Shown: in pieces, positions 51,301 through 53,992 of the stretch
Numbering within the stretch: position 1 is the first letter of the stretch
Layout of the letters: each line of letters begins with the position of its first letter
Origin: Maniola hyperantus
Taxonomy: Eukaryota > Arthropoda > Insecta > Lepidoptera > Nymphalidae
Direction of reading: 5' to 3'
DNA: 64,000 nucleotides
NCBI RefSeq assembly: GCF_902806685.2
Contig: NC_048539.1
Span: 14,052,378 to 14,116,377 of the forward strand
Notes under the pieces: generated by a model
What the model was told of the DNA's origin: nothing
The model's input: only the letters and a program-made list of their open reading frames with translations
Databases searched by the model: none
Position numbers and translations under genes: made by a program

Positions 51301-52547
51301 AGTGGACATTCACGAGCTGACTTGATGATGATGAGAAAATTTTACTGTAGTTGCAAGATTCATTGCACTTTTAATGCTACAATTCACCTCAAATGGTACA
51401 ATATGCCACTGCATTCTACTGTTTAAAATTTAAAATTACAAATATTGTAACTTTCCAAACAAATAGATTCTTATTTTCATAACATTGTGCAATAAAAAAG
51501 CAAAGTCCTTGACCTAGAAAACTGAACTGAAGCTGGAATGAAAAGAAAATAAGTCCAATAGCAAATATAGGGGCTGATTCTCTTGTAACACAATCTCTAA
51601 ACTAAACTAAATTAACAGGTCTAAATCTAGTGCTATCCTTTTCCGCAAGCAACACTATGAAATGGTTAGCAATAGATTTAGATGTGCCATTTTAGTTCAG
51701 TTCAGAGATTGTGTATATTAGATCGATTTACAAGAGTACCTATGTCTTTTAAATATAGATTAATAGAACCTAAATCTAGTGGCATGGTATAATTTGTATA
51801 CTCCTTCACTCAGTTTGCACTATATTCAGATAATACAACAGTTAGAAATACTAATCATTTGATCAATCAACATAGTCTGAACATTAAAAGTTTAAACATA
51901 ATATGGCACACATTTGCTAGTCAAGTATAAGACTATATTTTAAAGTAGATATACTTACAATTATTTGCATTGATGCTGATAAAGTGTGCTGATAGACATG
52001 CAAAGCATGTGTAGAACAAGTCATTGGCATCATCATGAGTCTGAAACTCGCTTTCACTGTTGATCAAAAAAATATAAAGTAAAAGTATGTAGTAAAAGAT
52101 CACCTTTTTTTTTGTATTTTGTATTTTCAGTTTTTATGTTTATAATGTGCAATCTATTTTAAATTTACTAAAAGAGGGTAGACTAGAATACCTTCAGATA
52201 ATGCAGGTACCTACCAGTGATATTGCTTATTGGACAACTTAATTATAGAGGAGAGTATGTTATGTTAAAATAGGCATTTTGACTAATATTTTGAAGACAA
52301 AGAGGTTACCGTAGACTACTAAATACTTGTGATCTAAATAAATAAATAAATGATAAATTTGGAAGGATGACTAACTGCATCTAAATGATCTAAATCTTCA
52401 AAGTAGTAGTTAATATTTTACCTACCTTTTGATGATGGCTTGTATTATTTCCACAGCGTCATTTTTGTCAAAAAATGGGCCGTAAAGCGCCGTTAATATT
52501 GGTTTAACTGTTGTAGACCATTCTATATTTCCTCCCGAAGCGGCCAT
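304..52547 (-). CDS. poe: poe / UBR4 (pushover, p600) giant N-recognin E3 ligase, 5' 55 exons, C-terminus off window
   Basis: UBR4-family proteins are very large (about 5,000 residues) UBR-box proteins that bind N-degrons and act as ubiquitin ligases; in flies the gene is known as purity of essence/pushover. I traced 55 exons by GT-AG sites; their lengths sum to 9,090 nt (3,030 codons) with the reading phase preserved at every junction. The start is the ATG at 52545-52547 (MAASGGNIEW), the first codon of a frame that continues through all exons. The UBR box falls at codons 1737-1807, close to its place in other UBR4 proteins. The last exon seen ends at 304 with a donor, so the remaining C-terminal exons, including the ligase module, lie left of the window. 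The divergent neighbour is USP39. Identity is near certain; individual splice sites are hand-placed and exons 21, 25 and 55 have alternatives. Confidence 0.95.
510..700. repeat. Imperfect 91-bp tandem duplication
   Basis: cagctatggtaagtcactta (515) and cagctctggcaaatcacttg (606) begin two diverged units that both run to gcagaaatt/tgtagaaatt. In poe intron 54. Confidence 0.6.
1177..1403 (-). repeat. Lepidopteran ctagatgatgcccgcgactt SINE
   Basis: Reads on the minus strand from the gcccgcgacttcgt-type head to ctttcgcatttataatatt. Same family, plus strand: 4564-4774, 31507-31722 and 33108-33326. Minus strand: 23866-24087, 29570-29643 (fragment), 49007-49212, 59470-59682 and 63537-63760. The tail variant with acaaaccaacaaacaaacac is at 10073-10279 and 35321-35531 (plus) and 30898-31107 (minus). 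Confidence 0.8.
1506..1680. mobile_element. MITE family A (cgattgcgg ends), copy 1
   Basis: About 175 bp, with decayed ends here. Shared core: attggctgaatttgtgcgat, tgcaacaatgcattgt, and (c)caatcagagatgattgcgatcgtga. Other copies: 4144-4309, 8366-8549, 11022-11200, 21730-21902 and about 22435-22575. Confidence 0.7.
2165..2540 (+). repeat. gggttccgtacctcaaaagg interspersed repeat
   Basis: Widespread lepidopteran repeat (coding capacity not visible). Other copies or fragments, orientation not always clear: 28290-28545, 38370-38500, 42180-42440 and 50450-50780. Shared marks are gggttccgtacctcaaaa, ggatcactttgttg and a run of gacagacagac. Confidence 0.6.
3742..6040 (-). CDS. poe: poe exons 48-52
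   Basis: Exons at 5801-6040, 5504-5684, 4974-5197, 4346-4493 and 3742-3903. Exon 48 encodes SLERLACSALEALELG with an Ala/Gly-rich low-complexity loop. Exon 49 contains EAYFRLVLLARGVAVARPQH. Exon 51 contains FGAKTALMRVLRPRVKRRRV, a conserved basic stretch. Exon 52 is acidic (QDNQYMDVDESLEPMVLL) and likely disordered. Intron 51 (3904-4345) contains a copy of the cgattgcgg MITE; the intron between exons 50 and 51 contains a SINE (4564-4774). Confidence 0.92.
4144..4309. mobile_element. MITE family A, copy 2
   Basis: Terminal inverted cgattgcgg...ccgcaatcg and the attggctgaatttctg core, in poe intron 51. Confidence 0.75.
4564..4774 (+). repeat. Lepidopteran ctagatgatgcccgcgactt SINE
   Basis: Near full-length copy with tttccgggataaaaagtagc, the gacagacagacac run and tttataatattactatggat at the end; lies in the poe intron between exons 51 and 50. 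Confidence 0.85.
6567..10603 (-). CDS. poe: poe exons 42-47
   Basis: Exons at 10410-10603, 9796-10029, 8862-9009, 7808-7941, 6924-7079 and 6567-6653. Conserved strings include LCQWAEVPGHPGLVTAVMQ (exon 42), AKITDMVAVRHW and ILLCEDGSLRMY (exon 43), FAIDFFEHC and IEFGGNDLLQVYN (exon 44), TKMSGFSMEISNSDPNMVI (exon 45), IYGRTIQTIVVRNRWFDIPL (exon 46) and VYGKNKEQFGWPEE (exon 47). Exon 43 contains a Gly-rich insertion (WCGGGGEQ). Its donor is the unusual GTGGTG, chosen because it alone joins exon 44 in phase; moderate doubt on that boundary. Confidence 0.93.
7445..7598. mobile_element. MITE family B, copy 1 (long inverted repeat)
   Basis: Inverted ends acacaatctctaaactaaac / gtttagtttagaaattgtgt flanked by ggctaattcc and gaatcggccc. 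A second copy is at 51571-51730. Confidence 0.75.
8366..8549. mobile_element. MITE family A, copy 3
   Basis: Inverted ends ctcgattgcgg and ccgcaatcgac, with the acaatgcattgttgcaac centre, in opposite internal orientation to copies 1 and 2. Confidence 0.78.
8605..8720 (+). repeat. SINE fragment (gttgggacgtccg family)
   Basis: Tail part with ctgagaggagacctgtgctctgta and gagccggccatgggttgatc; internally deleted relative of the 48245-48575 copies. Confidence 0.6.
9052..9170. mobile_element. Fold-back MITE (family C)
   Basis: A 52-nt arm (9052-9103) and a 50-nt arm (9121-9170) are inverted complements with one mismatch and one 2-nt gap, separated by a 17-nt loop; termini gtcgacgcat/atgcgtcgac. 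Little else is present, so it would form a near-perfect hairpin. Confidence 0.8.
9388..9611 (+). repeat. Lepidopteran SINE, tttcaaacccctatttcacc family
   Basis: Head ctagcttatgctcgcgactt, body with cttaggggttgaattttc, and a tail of tcagtcagtc repeats ending tttatatatttagat. Sister copies: 37266-37490, 60666-60893 and 62690-62912 (plus), about 28860-29059 (minus), and fragments at 34130-34595 and 55830-55910. Confidence 0.82.
10073..10279 (+). repeat. SINE, aaccaacaaacaaac tail variant
   Basis: Same head as the other copies but with cacgtcaatccgttgcaccg and a cttatataagggta end; sister copies at 35321-35531 and 30898-31107. Confidence 0.8.
10655..10895. repeat. Retrotransposon-derived repeat (gagcaggcgggtcacctgat)
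   Basis: A T-rich start followed by gagcaggcgggtcacctgat and ttaagtgattaccgccgccc; a short relative is at 45710-45760. Common lepidopteran 3'-UTR-type repeat without coding frame. Confidence 0.5.
11022..11200. mobile_element. MITE family A, copy 4
   Basis: Left end ctattgcggtagaatgacag, core gttggctacaatgcatcatt, right end decayed (tacgaactcgacc). Confidence 0.75.
11489..24409 (-). CDS. poe: poe exons 35-41 (region after the UBR box, propeller-like)
   Basis: Exons at 24243-24409, 23370-23582, 22673-22837, 21401-21595, 20857-21041, 19649-19810 and 11489-11621. Exon 35 is a basic/Pro-rich linker (SVTLGGARATGGSEE). Exons 36-41 carry strongly conserved UBR4 motifs: GSQEGAFENVRMSYTGENGQ, GRRQHLAVSHEKGKI, VLQLSALLKQADSSK, VCGLKECHVLTFNSGG, WLPGSQTQLALVTSDFVKIF, MSSAGHIYW and VSIYYSHTLKMLFFSYAQGK. 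The repeated VxxL/HVLTF pattern fits the beta-propeller assigned to this part of UBR4. The intron between exons 40 and 41 (11622-19648) is inflated by the gypsy insertion. Exon 36 has a degenerate copy at 23207-23355. Confidence 0.93.
11890..11999 (-). repeat. tRNA-derived SINE, body part, left of the gypsy insertion
   Basis: Read on the minus strand this holds the B-box (GGTTCAAACCCC at about 11979-11990) and the SINE tail leading to a poly-A-like run. The A-box half is on the other side of the retrotransposon (19390-19430). A diverged relative is at 54575-54715. Confidence 0.75.
12000..13468 (-). repeat. Left LTR (3' LTR in element sense)
   Basis: This 1,469-bp LTR begins TGTAAGGGTGG and ends CGTCACA in plus orientation. 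By eye it matches the right LTR throughout, the only difference found being one 13-bp unit fewer in the ggaaacggaaaac array near 12690. Short ORFs inside it occur identically in both LTRs and are not genes. Confidence 0.92.
14292..17145 (-). pseudogene. gypsy pol: RT, RNase H and integrase, one frameshift
   Basis: Two overlapping frames (16240-17145 and 14292-16262) make up one pol. The first carries the RT domain (FCLDCRKLNSV, SIDLSSSFWQIPL, MPFGLCGAPA, catalytic YIDD). The second carries the RT thumb, RNase H (CDASAYGVGG, SATEREALAV), an HHCC zinc finger (CDTC), an integrase DDE core (SADLVGP, IVDNGSQF, VERYNK) and a C-terminal GPY-like module near LAPKYEKCRVV. The break coincides with an 8-A run at 16242-16249 (8 T in sense), where a one-base length change creates an early TAG. 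No protease or gag precedes it. Typical gypsy pol is longer at its N-terminal side. Confidence 0.9.
17904..19385 (-). repeat. Right LTR (5' LTR in element sense)
   Basis: This 1,482-bp LTR pairs with the left one and carries an extra 13-bp ggaaacggaaaac unit near 18600. The near absence of substitutions between the two long LTRs indicates very recent insertion. Confidence 0.92.
19386..19500 (-). repeat. tRNA-derived SINE, head part, right of the gypsy insertion
   Basis: On the minus strand the A-box (TTAGCTCAACCGGTA, complement of about 19411-19425) is followed by an anticodon-arm-like GACTGAAAACCGAAAGG running into the CCTT target duplication. It rejoins the 11890-11999 half if the retrotransposon is removed. 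Confidence 0.75.
19905..20225 (+). repeat. tRNA-derived SINE (ctccctggcgcagtggt family)
   Basis: It begins with a tRNA-like A-box (TGGCGCAGTGGTAAGCGC) and B-box (GGTTCGATTTCC), then a conserved body (ggtctggtctggtgggag, cgtgccgctaagcgattta) and a tail (gattgcagtcaagggctaac) ending in an aataaataaa-like repeat. A second copy is at 61311-61626 and a 3' fragment in the other orientation at 41655-41740. Common in Lepidoptera. Confidence 0.85.
21167..21358. mobile_element. MITE family E, copy 1
   Basis: Inverted ends ataagtcccgcaaattgcta / agcaatatgcggaactttta with internal TGACGTCA-type sites (gctgacgtcactaaaatggt). Second copy at 55146-55310. Confidence 0.75.
21730..21902. mobile_element. MITE family A, copy 5
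   Basis: Left gtcgatttcgtaaaacctgc, core attggctgaatttgtgcgat, right ctaccgcaatcgagcc. A decayed sixth copy follows at about 22435-22575. Confidence 0.75.
23207..23355 (-). pseudogene. Degenerate copy of poe exon 36
   Basis: Shares actggggtccatgccttgag, gcgtcagacg and gagaagcgctt with exon 36 and retains a GTAAAT donor. It has indels and an in-frame stop after about 28 codons, so it is a relic. It begins about 15 nt after the true exon 36 donor. Confidence 0.82.
24603..24760 (-). pseudogene. Partial tandem copy of the UBR box exon
   Basis: About 93% identical (roughly 11 differences in 158 bp) to 24793-24950, offset 190 bp. It translates as FMDQHWYHCHTCKMADSMG ... YFCDCGAKPD, but the CHRGH ligand cluster is now RYRGH, so a zinc-binding Cys and a His are lost. 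The exon 34 donor is not copied. The frame stays open to 24460, but no splice option keeps phase with exon 35. Confidence 0.85.
24789..25003 (-). CDS. poe: poe exon 34: UBR box (zinc-binding N-degron pocket)
   Basis: This single exon encodes the complete UBR box, the zinc-stabilised fold that binds basic or hydrophobic N-terminal residues. Visible signature: LCTFTVTQREFMNQHWYHCH, then CxxC (CHTC), CTVC, the CHRGH ligand cluster, and the closing FFCDCGAKPD. All Cys/His positions expected from the family are present. Upstream the acidic tail of exon 33 joins at phase 0; downstream the exon ends in phase 2 and joins exon 35, which begins CQALVKR, the conserved continuation in UBR4 proteins. A partial copy of this exon lies just downstream (24603-24760). 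Confidence 0.96.
25571..27207 (-). CDS. poe: poe exons 31-33
   Basis: Exons at 27046-27207, 26407-26555 and 25571-25677. Exon 31 encodes GEKVCERMVGALISVSGDTC and exon 32 VENLSSADVLEKLEEGQLDS. Exon 33 encodes TWRSVSPTWESPSDLGFDFE followed by the acidic run DEQQDDDDTSADDS, which leads straight into the UBR box exon. The exon 32 donor is GTTAGT. Intron 31 (26556-27045) contains a Helitron-like terminus; intron 32 contains LINE 3'-end and SINE fragments. Confidence 0.88.
26721..26815 (-). mobile_element. Helitron-like 3'-terminal fragment
   Basis: On the minus strand it carries aatcgactgttaggcggtac and gaagtttgccggggctgctg, matching the 3' end of 49948-50144. No 5' end seen. Confidence 0.45.
27315..27660 (+). 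mobile_element. 5' fragment of a Ty3/gypsy element (CsRn1-like): PBS and start of gag
   Basis: Sequence tggtgaccccg at 27436-27446 matches the primer site complementary to the 3' end of tRNA-Trp, the primer known for CsRn1-type elements. A gag-like frame starts at 27483 and ends with TAA at 27657-27659 (58 codons), rich in Pro/Gln/Ala at first and then IPEFWLDKPKLWY, the shape of a CsRn1-type gag N-terminus. The rest of the element is absent, so this is a relic in poe intron 30. Confidence 0.65.
28137..35878 (-). CDS. poe: poe exons 21-30
   Basis: Exons at 35773-35878, 34618-34771, 33488-33713, 32444-32662, 31760-31954, 30708-30853, 30068-30207, 29093-29306, 28728-28786 and 28137-28278. Exon 21 could also end at a GTGAGC donor (left edge 35759), but only the GTATGT donor keeps phase with exon 22. 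Exon 25 has two in-frame donors 24 nt apart. Exons 28-30 are low-complexity Ala/Ser/Thr-rich (ELPTPTSSAPEAGG) and include the smallest exon traced (59 nt), so this is a flexible linker ahead of the UBR box. The introns hold numerous SINE and gggttccgtacc-type repeats. Confidence 0.88.
31337..31722 (+). repeat. Two SINEs back to back (tcagtcag type then gacagaca type)
   Basis: 31337-31505 is a head-less copy of the tttcaaacccctattttacc family ending ttatataaatactagat. It runs directly into a complete gatgcccgcgacttcgtacg copy (31507-31722), suggesting one inserted at the tail of the other. Confidence 0.75.
32090..32415 (+). repeat. LINE 3' end (ORF terminus plus tail)
   Basis: A plus-strand frame near 32229-32357 reads RMARVWNTLPRSVFPANYNL and then a stop, typical of the very C-terminus of a lepidopteran LINE ORF. 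It is followed by a short UTR (cacttcccatcaggtgtgat) and an aataaaaaaaa tail. Tail-only relatives: 25460-25560, 26250-26390 and 33965-34075. Confidence 0.65.
33108..33326 (+). repeat. Lepidopteran ctagatgatgcccgcgactt SINE
   Basis: Full-length but diverged copy (ctcgtgggacctctttgatt) ending tttataatattaatatggat, in the intron between poe exons 24 and 23. Confidence 0.8.
34811..34982. mobile_element. MITE family D, copy 1
   Basis: Ends gtacgcggccgaaagtaatg and cattaatttcggccgcatac; arms include gtagagcgttgtctctgtca and its reverse. Second copy at 38944-39120. Confidence 0.78.
36146..43663 (-). CDS. poe: poe exons 11-20
   Basis: Exons at 43507-43663, 42916-43082, 42462-42627, 41972-42162, 41456-41612, 40399-40502, 39760-39903, 38651-38866, 38010-38197 and 36146-36326. 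Recognisable pieces include VYFQDMILCSEDSETDDG (exon 11), LFGLWFESTLVAPD (exon 12), VVDSLGMTDRKRATNLLPHQ (exon 17) and PLPLHALIWAPRADNKK (exon 20). Exon 12 carries an acidic, Asn-rich loop (INDNNDANDANARP). These resemble the long alpha-solenoid of UBR4 proteins. Intron 19 (36327-38009) carries a THAP-transposon relic with a SINE inside and an adjacent LINE fragment. Confidence 0.9.
36880..37576. mobile_element. THAP-domain DNA transposon relic with inverted ends
   Basis: Inverted similarity links 36880-36944 (gaaaacactgtcggccatg; tgacgtcatgcatttgtaaa) with 37532-37576 (the same motifs reversed). Inside, 37017-37131 resembles a THAP zinc finger: a CC...C start in one frame, then SIKTTGKLWIRVPSEINIRN in another after a six-A run at 37040-37045, then a stop. 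A SINE (37266-37490) has inserted inside. Family assignment (P-element/THAP9-like) is inference. Confidence 0.5.
37715..37932 (-). pseudogene. Non-LTR retrotransposon RT C-terminal fragment
   Basis: The minus-strand frame includes RREMMDLCFLHKIINGDIDC and FRARICKSN, matching the shape of the region downstream of the RT domain in jockey/CR1-like LINEs. It is isolated from any RT core; relic. Confidence 0.6.
38944..39120. mobile_element. MITE family D, copy 2
   Basis: Ends gtacgcgggagaaagtaatg and cattactttcggtcgcgtac; internally inverted like copy 1. The surrounding acagtacgcg/cgcgtactgt is itself palindromic. Confidence 0.78.
40968..41395. repeat. Interspersed repeat bounded by aaccgacttc / gaagtcggtt
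   Basis: Starts aaccgacttcaaaaaaagga and ends gtatcgaagtcggttttta, so its termini are inverted with respect to each other. No frame; lies between poe exons 16 and 15. Confidence 0.5.
43200..43475 (+). repeat. LINE-like 3' end fragment with gatgatgatg tail
   Basis: Contains gacagataacatcaaacaac and cactggattcaggatgggcc followed by tgagttgatgatgatgatg, the pattern of RTE-type retrotransposon 3' ends in Lepidoptera. No intact frame. Confidence 0.5.
44215..48957 (-). CDS. poe: poe exons 6-10
   Basis: Exons at 48794-48957, 48050-48188, 47377-47499, 45478-45614 and 44215-44425. Products are helical-repeat-like segments, for example CSSLPCLQRYLSRWQ (exon 6), VNEVHVCRLALSLPCLEP (exon 7) and GLSVVWVALGGRCLAW (exon 10). 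Exon 6 has a partial tandem copy just downstream of its donor (48634-48784). Intron 8 (45615-47376) holds a 157-bp MITE, a tRNA-Leu half and an LTR-like block. Intron 9 (44426-45477) holds the G-run and a 137-bp minisatellite. All junction phases agree. Confidence 0.9.
44482..44523 (+). repeat. G-rich tract ending in 24 consecutive G
   Basis: Almost pure G from 44482, with an uninterrupted run at 44500-44523. Could form G-quadruplexes in the plus strand; also a likely sequencing or assembly trouble spot. Confidence 0.9.
44744..45428. repeat. 137-bp minisatellite, five units
   Basis: The word gatttctat(a/g)t(g/a)gcgttga starts at 44744, 44881, 45018, 45155 and 45292, an exact 137-bp step each time. 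Units differ by only a few bases and the last degenerates near 45410. Located in poe intron 9, next to exon 9. Confidence 0.93.
45784..45940. mobile_element. MITE family G (TA-flanked inverted repeat)
   Basis: Arms ggccccgtttccacctaagc and ctgcttaggtagaaaccggc are inverted, with ccaatcag and ctgattgg inside and TA at each end, as in Tc1/mariner-type MITEs. Confidence 0.72.
46000..46053 (+). repeat. 3' half of tRNA-Leu with CCA (tRNA-derived sequence)
   Basis: From the anticodon-loop region onward it reads like the 3' half of tRNA-Leu: variable arm cccttcgg, T-arm gtgggttcgtatcccac, acceptor strand cgctgcca, then CCA. The 5' half is absent, so it is not a functional tRNA gene. Encoded CCA implies an RNA-derived copy. 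Confidence 0.6.
46054..47318 (-). repeat. LTR-like block with adjacent tRNA-Leu-type primer site
   Basis: The block starts TGTAAT and ends CTTACA (5-bp inverted TGTAA/TTACA termini), 1,265 bp. Immediately left, 46036-46053 (atcccaccgctgccacca) equals the last 18 nt of a tRNA-Leu with CCA, as expected for a minus-sense LTR element with a primer site. No internal coding region or second LTR follows to the left. Tentative; no target duplication identified. Confidence 0.4.
47531..47825 (-). repeat. Interspersed repeat, aaccggccgagtgcgagtcg family
   Basis: Read on the minus strand: accggccgagtgcgagtcgg ... cttatatt-type body ... gggtatggaaccctg. Related copies at 33735-33935 and 35070-35300 (plus), which begin with aaaaatcg(a/g)tcaagtg and gggttccgta. 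Confidence 0.65.
48245..48575. repeat. SINE pair in head-to-head inverted arrangement
   Basis: The left part (about 48262-48360, minus) and right part (about 48385-48575, plus) share the block aattaaatatcacttgcttt in opposite orientation, with agcttaccggttaggacgtc as the tRNA-like head between them and a gatgatgatgatg tail on the right. Fragments of this family are also at 5310-5410, 8605-8720, 26110-26215 and 30430-30520. Confidence 0.65.
48634..48784 (-). pseudogene. Partial tandem copy of poe exon 6 with its donor
   Basis: Repeats 48785-48928 with a 151-bp offset and very few differences (tcac for tggc is the clearest). It contains the 3' part of exon 6 and its GTAAGTATG donor but no acceptor, since it begins 11 nt after the true donor. 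It therefore cannot be spliced as a normal exon. Confidence 0.85.
49274..52547 (-). CDS. poe: poe exons 1-5
   Basis: Exons at 52426-52547 (start ATG, phase 0 to 2), 51959-52056, 50795-50931, 50167-50287 and 49274-49539. They encode the N-terminus: a short start segment (MAASGGNIEWSTT), a helical stretch around FYTCFACLSAHF, then LLLPIVGLCGIDGGG. Exon 5 (266 nt, the longest traced) is a Ser/Thr/Gln-rich linker (SQTTSTEKQAPSNAQ) and probably disordered. Introns 1-4 hold an inverted-repeat MITE (51571-51730), a gggttccgtacc-type repeat (50450-50780) and a Helitron-like piece (49948-50144). All donors are GTAAGT-like or close. Confidence 0.9.
49948..50144 (+). mobile_element. Helitron-like non-autonomous element
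   Basis: Begins TCTCTATATATAAAAATG and ends with a GGCG/CGCC hairpin (ggcggtacgaagttcgcc) about 6 nt before CTAG, followed by T. This fits Helitron termini (5' TC, 3' hairpin then CTRR, A/T target, no TIR or duplication). A second 3' end of the same family lies on the minus strand at 26721-26815. Confidence 0.5.
51571..51730. mobile_element. MITE family B, copy 2
   Basis: gggctgattctcttgtaaca start, acacaatctctaaactaaac arm and the reverse arm at the end; internal half-sites tctaaatctagtgctatcc are shared with copy 1. Confidence 0.75.
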
Positions 52548-53992
52548 TTTCCAGAATGACCTATCGTGAAATGAAATCACGGACCAATAACATATAGAAA
52601 TGAAATGATGAATGAAATGAAATGCAAATTGTCAAAATGTCAAGCCTTTAATTTGACATTTGACTGACGGTACAGTCGCTTAAGTCTTAGGAATTCACTA
52701 CACTGTGCTTAGTGGTAAGTTCATGGCCTGACTTATGTTAAGGCGTAAGTACGGTATTGTGTCAGTATTATATTGATGCAACTCACCAGTGCAATGTCAG
52801 TGTAAAAGTTTTCAAATATTGTGGAGTTTGTAGCAGTTAGATAGTTTACACAAGGTATGATAGATACAATTTTCTATTACGATTTAGGCTTCTCCAGCGT
52901 TTTTAATAATTAAAAGAAATATTAAATAAGTACGGTATAGTACCCAGCAAACAACTTGAGTATTGATGTGACTGGCTGGCGAATGGCGGTTGCACGCGAT
53001 TGGTTGATCAGTCGGCGCGAGTGCACGCGATCGGTTGATACGTCCACTTTCGCTTCCCGGATTCGCCAACTTTCTCCCACTACGCTGCTGCATGCAAAAG
53101 TTGTTTGCCGGAACCTATACCAATATTGTTTCAGTTGAAGTACATGATGTACAAAGAACGAAAGTGGCGCCCTCGTTTAATTTAACTCTTTTCGGTCGCA
53201 CCATACTTAGCTATCACTTACCGTTAACTTACAAGCGTGTATAGCCTACATTACTAAATTAAGAGAATGCAAACGTTTATTCTCTGTGGATAACTTGATA
53301 GTGATGAGCCACGTCCGTTTACGTTAAAACATCGTTAAAATGAAAAATGTTATATCGAATATGGATCGAATATCGAGATCGTTACCAGACTACAAAATAT
53401 TGAAAGACCCTTAATTCGACACATTTCATTTTTCTAAAAATTTTACTGAATGATTTCATCAATAATTACTTCGTCAAACGTTTGTTTCAATGTAGGTATG
53501 TATACCCTTGAAACTTGTAAATACTAACGGCACGTAGAAAAAGTAATGACGTATGTGTAATCTAAAGTCTAAACTAAAGAAACTAAGTAAGATTGTAAGT
53601 ACATTTAATTCACGTTATATTTTTGTCTTCTTGTAGTTTTTATTTCTAAGAAAATATCTACAAAAAAATCAGTTCAGTGAGTTTACAGTCACACGGCTTC
53701 TCTTTATTGTCGATGCTTGATTATCGATATGTAAGACTAAAGACATCAATGATAAATAATTAAAAACATGAACATTGAACATCCCTAACTATTGAATCTT
53801 GAGACCACTTGAGACACAGAATACATTTACTCCTGACTTGAGACCATTAAAAGTACTCCACAGAGTATGAAGTACTCTGTGCTTGGTGCTTGAGACTGAG
53901 ATTTCAACTGTGTTTCAATTTTTCTTTATTTACTTGCAATAGAAAAGAATTTAAACAGTTATTAAATAAAAATACTTTTGAACTGAATAAAA
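52548..53992. promoter_or_regulatory. Shared intergenic region of the divergent poe and USP39 genes
   Basis: This 1.45-kb stretch separates the two start codons and contains no exon I can support, so it must carry both 5' UTRs and both promoters. A TATCGATA palindrome at 53722-53729, 264 bp before the USP39 ATG, matches the DRE core bound by DREF in insect housekeeping promoters. A repeated tgcacgcgat(t/c)ggttgat occurs twice at about 52990-53040, the first copy including an ATTGG (CCAAT) box. Small in-frame ORFs here have no recognisable content. Confidence 0.55.
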
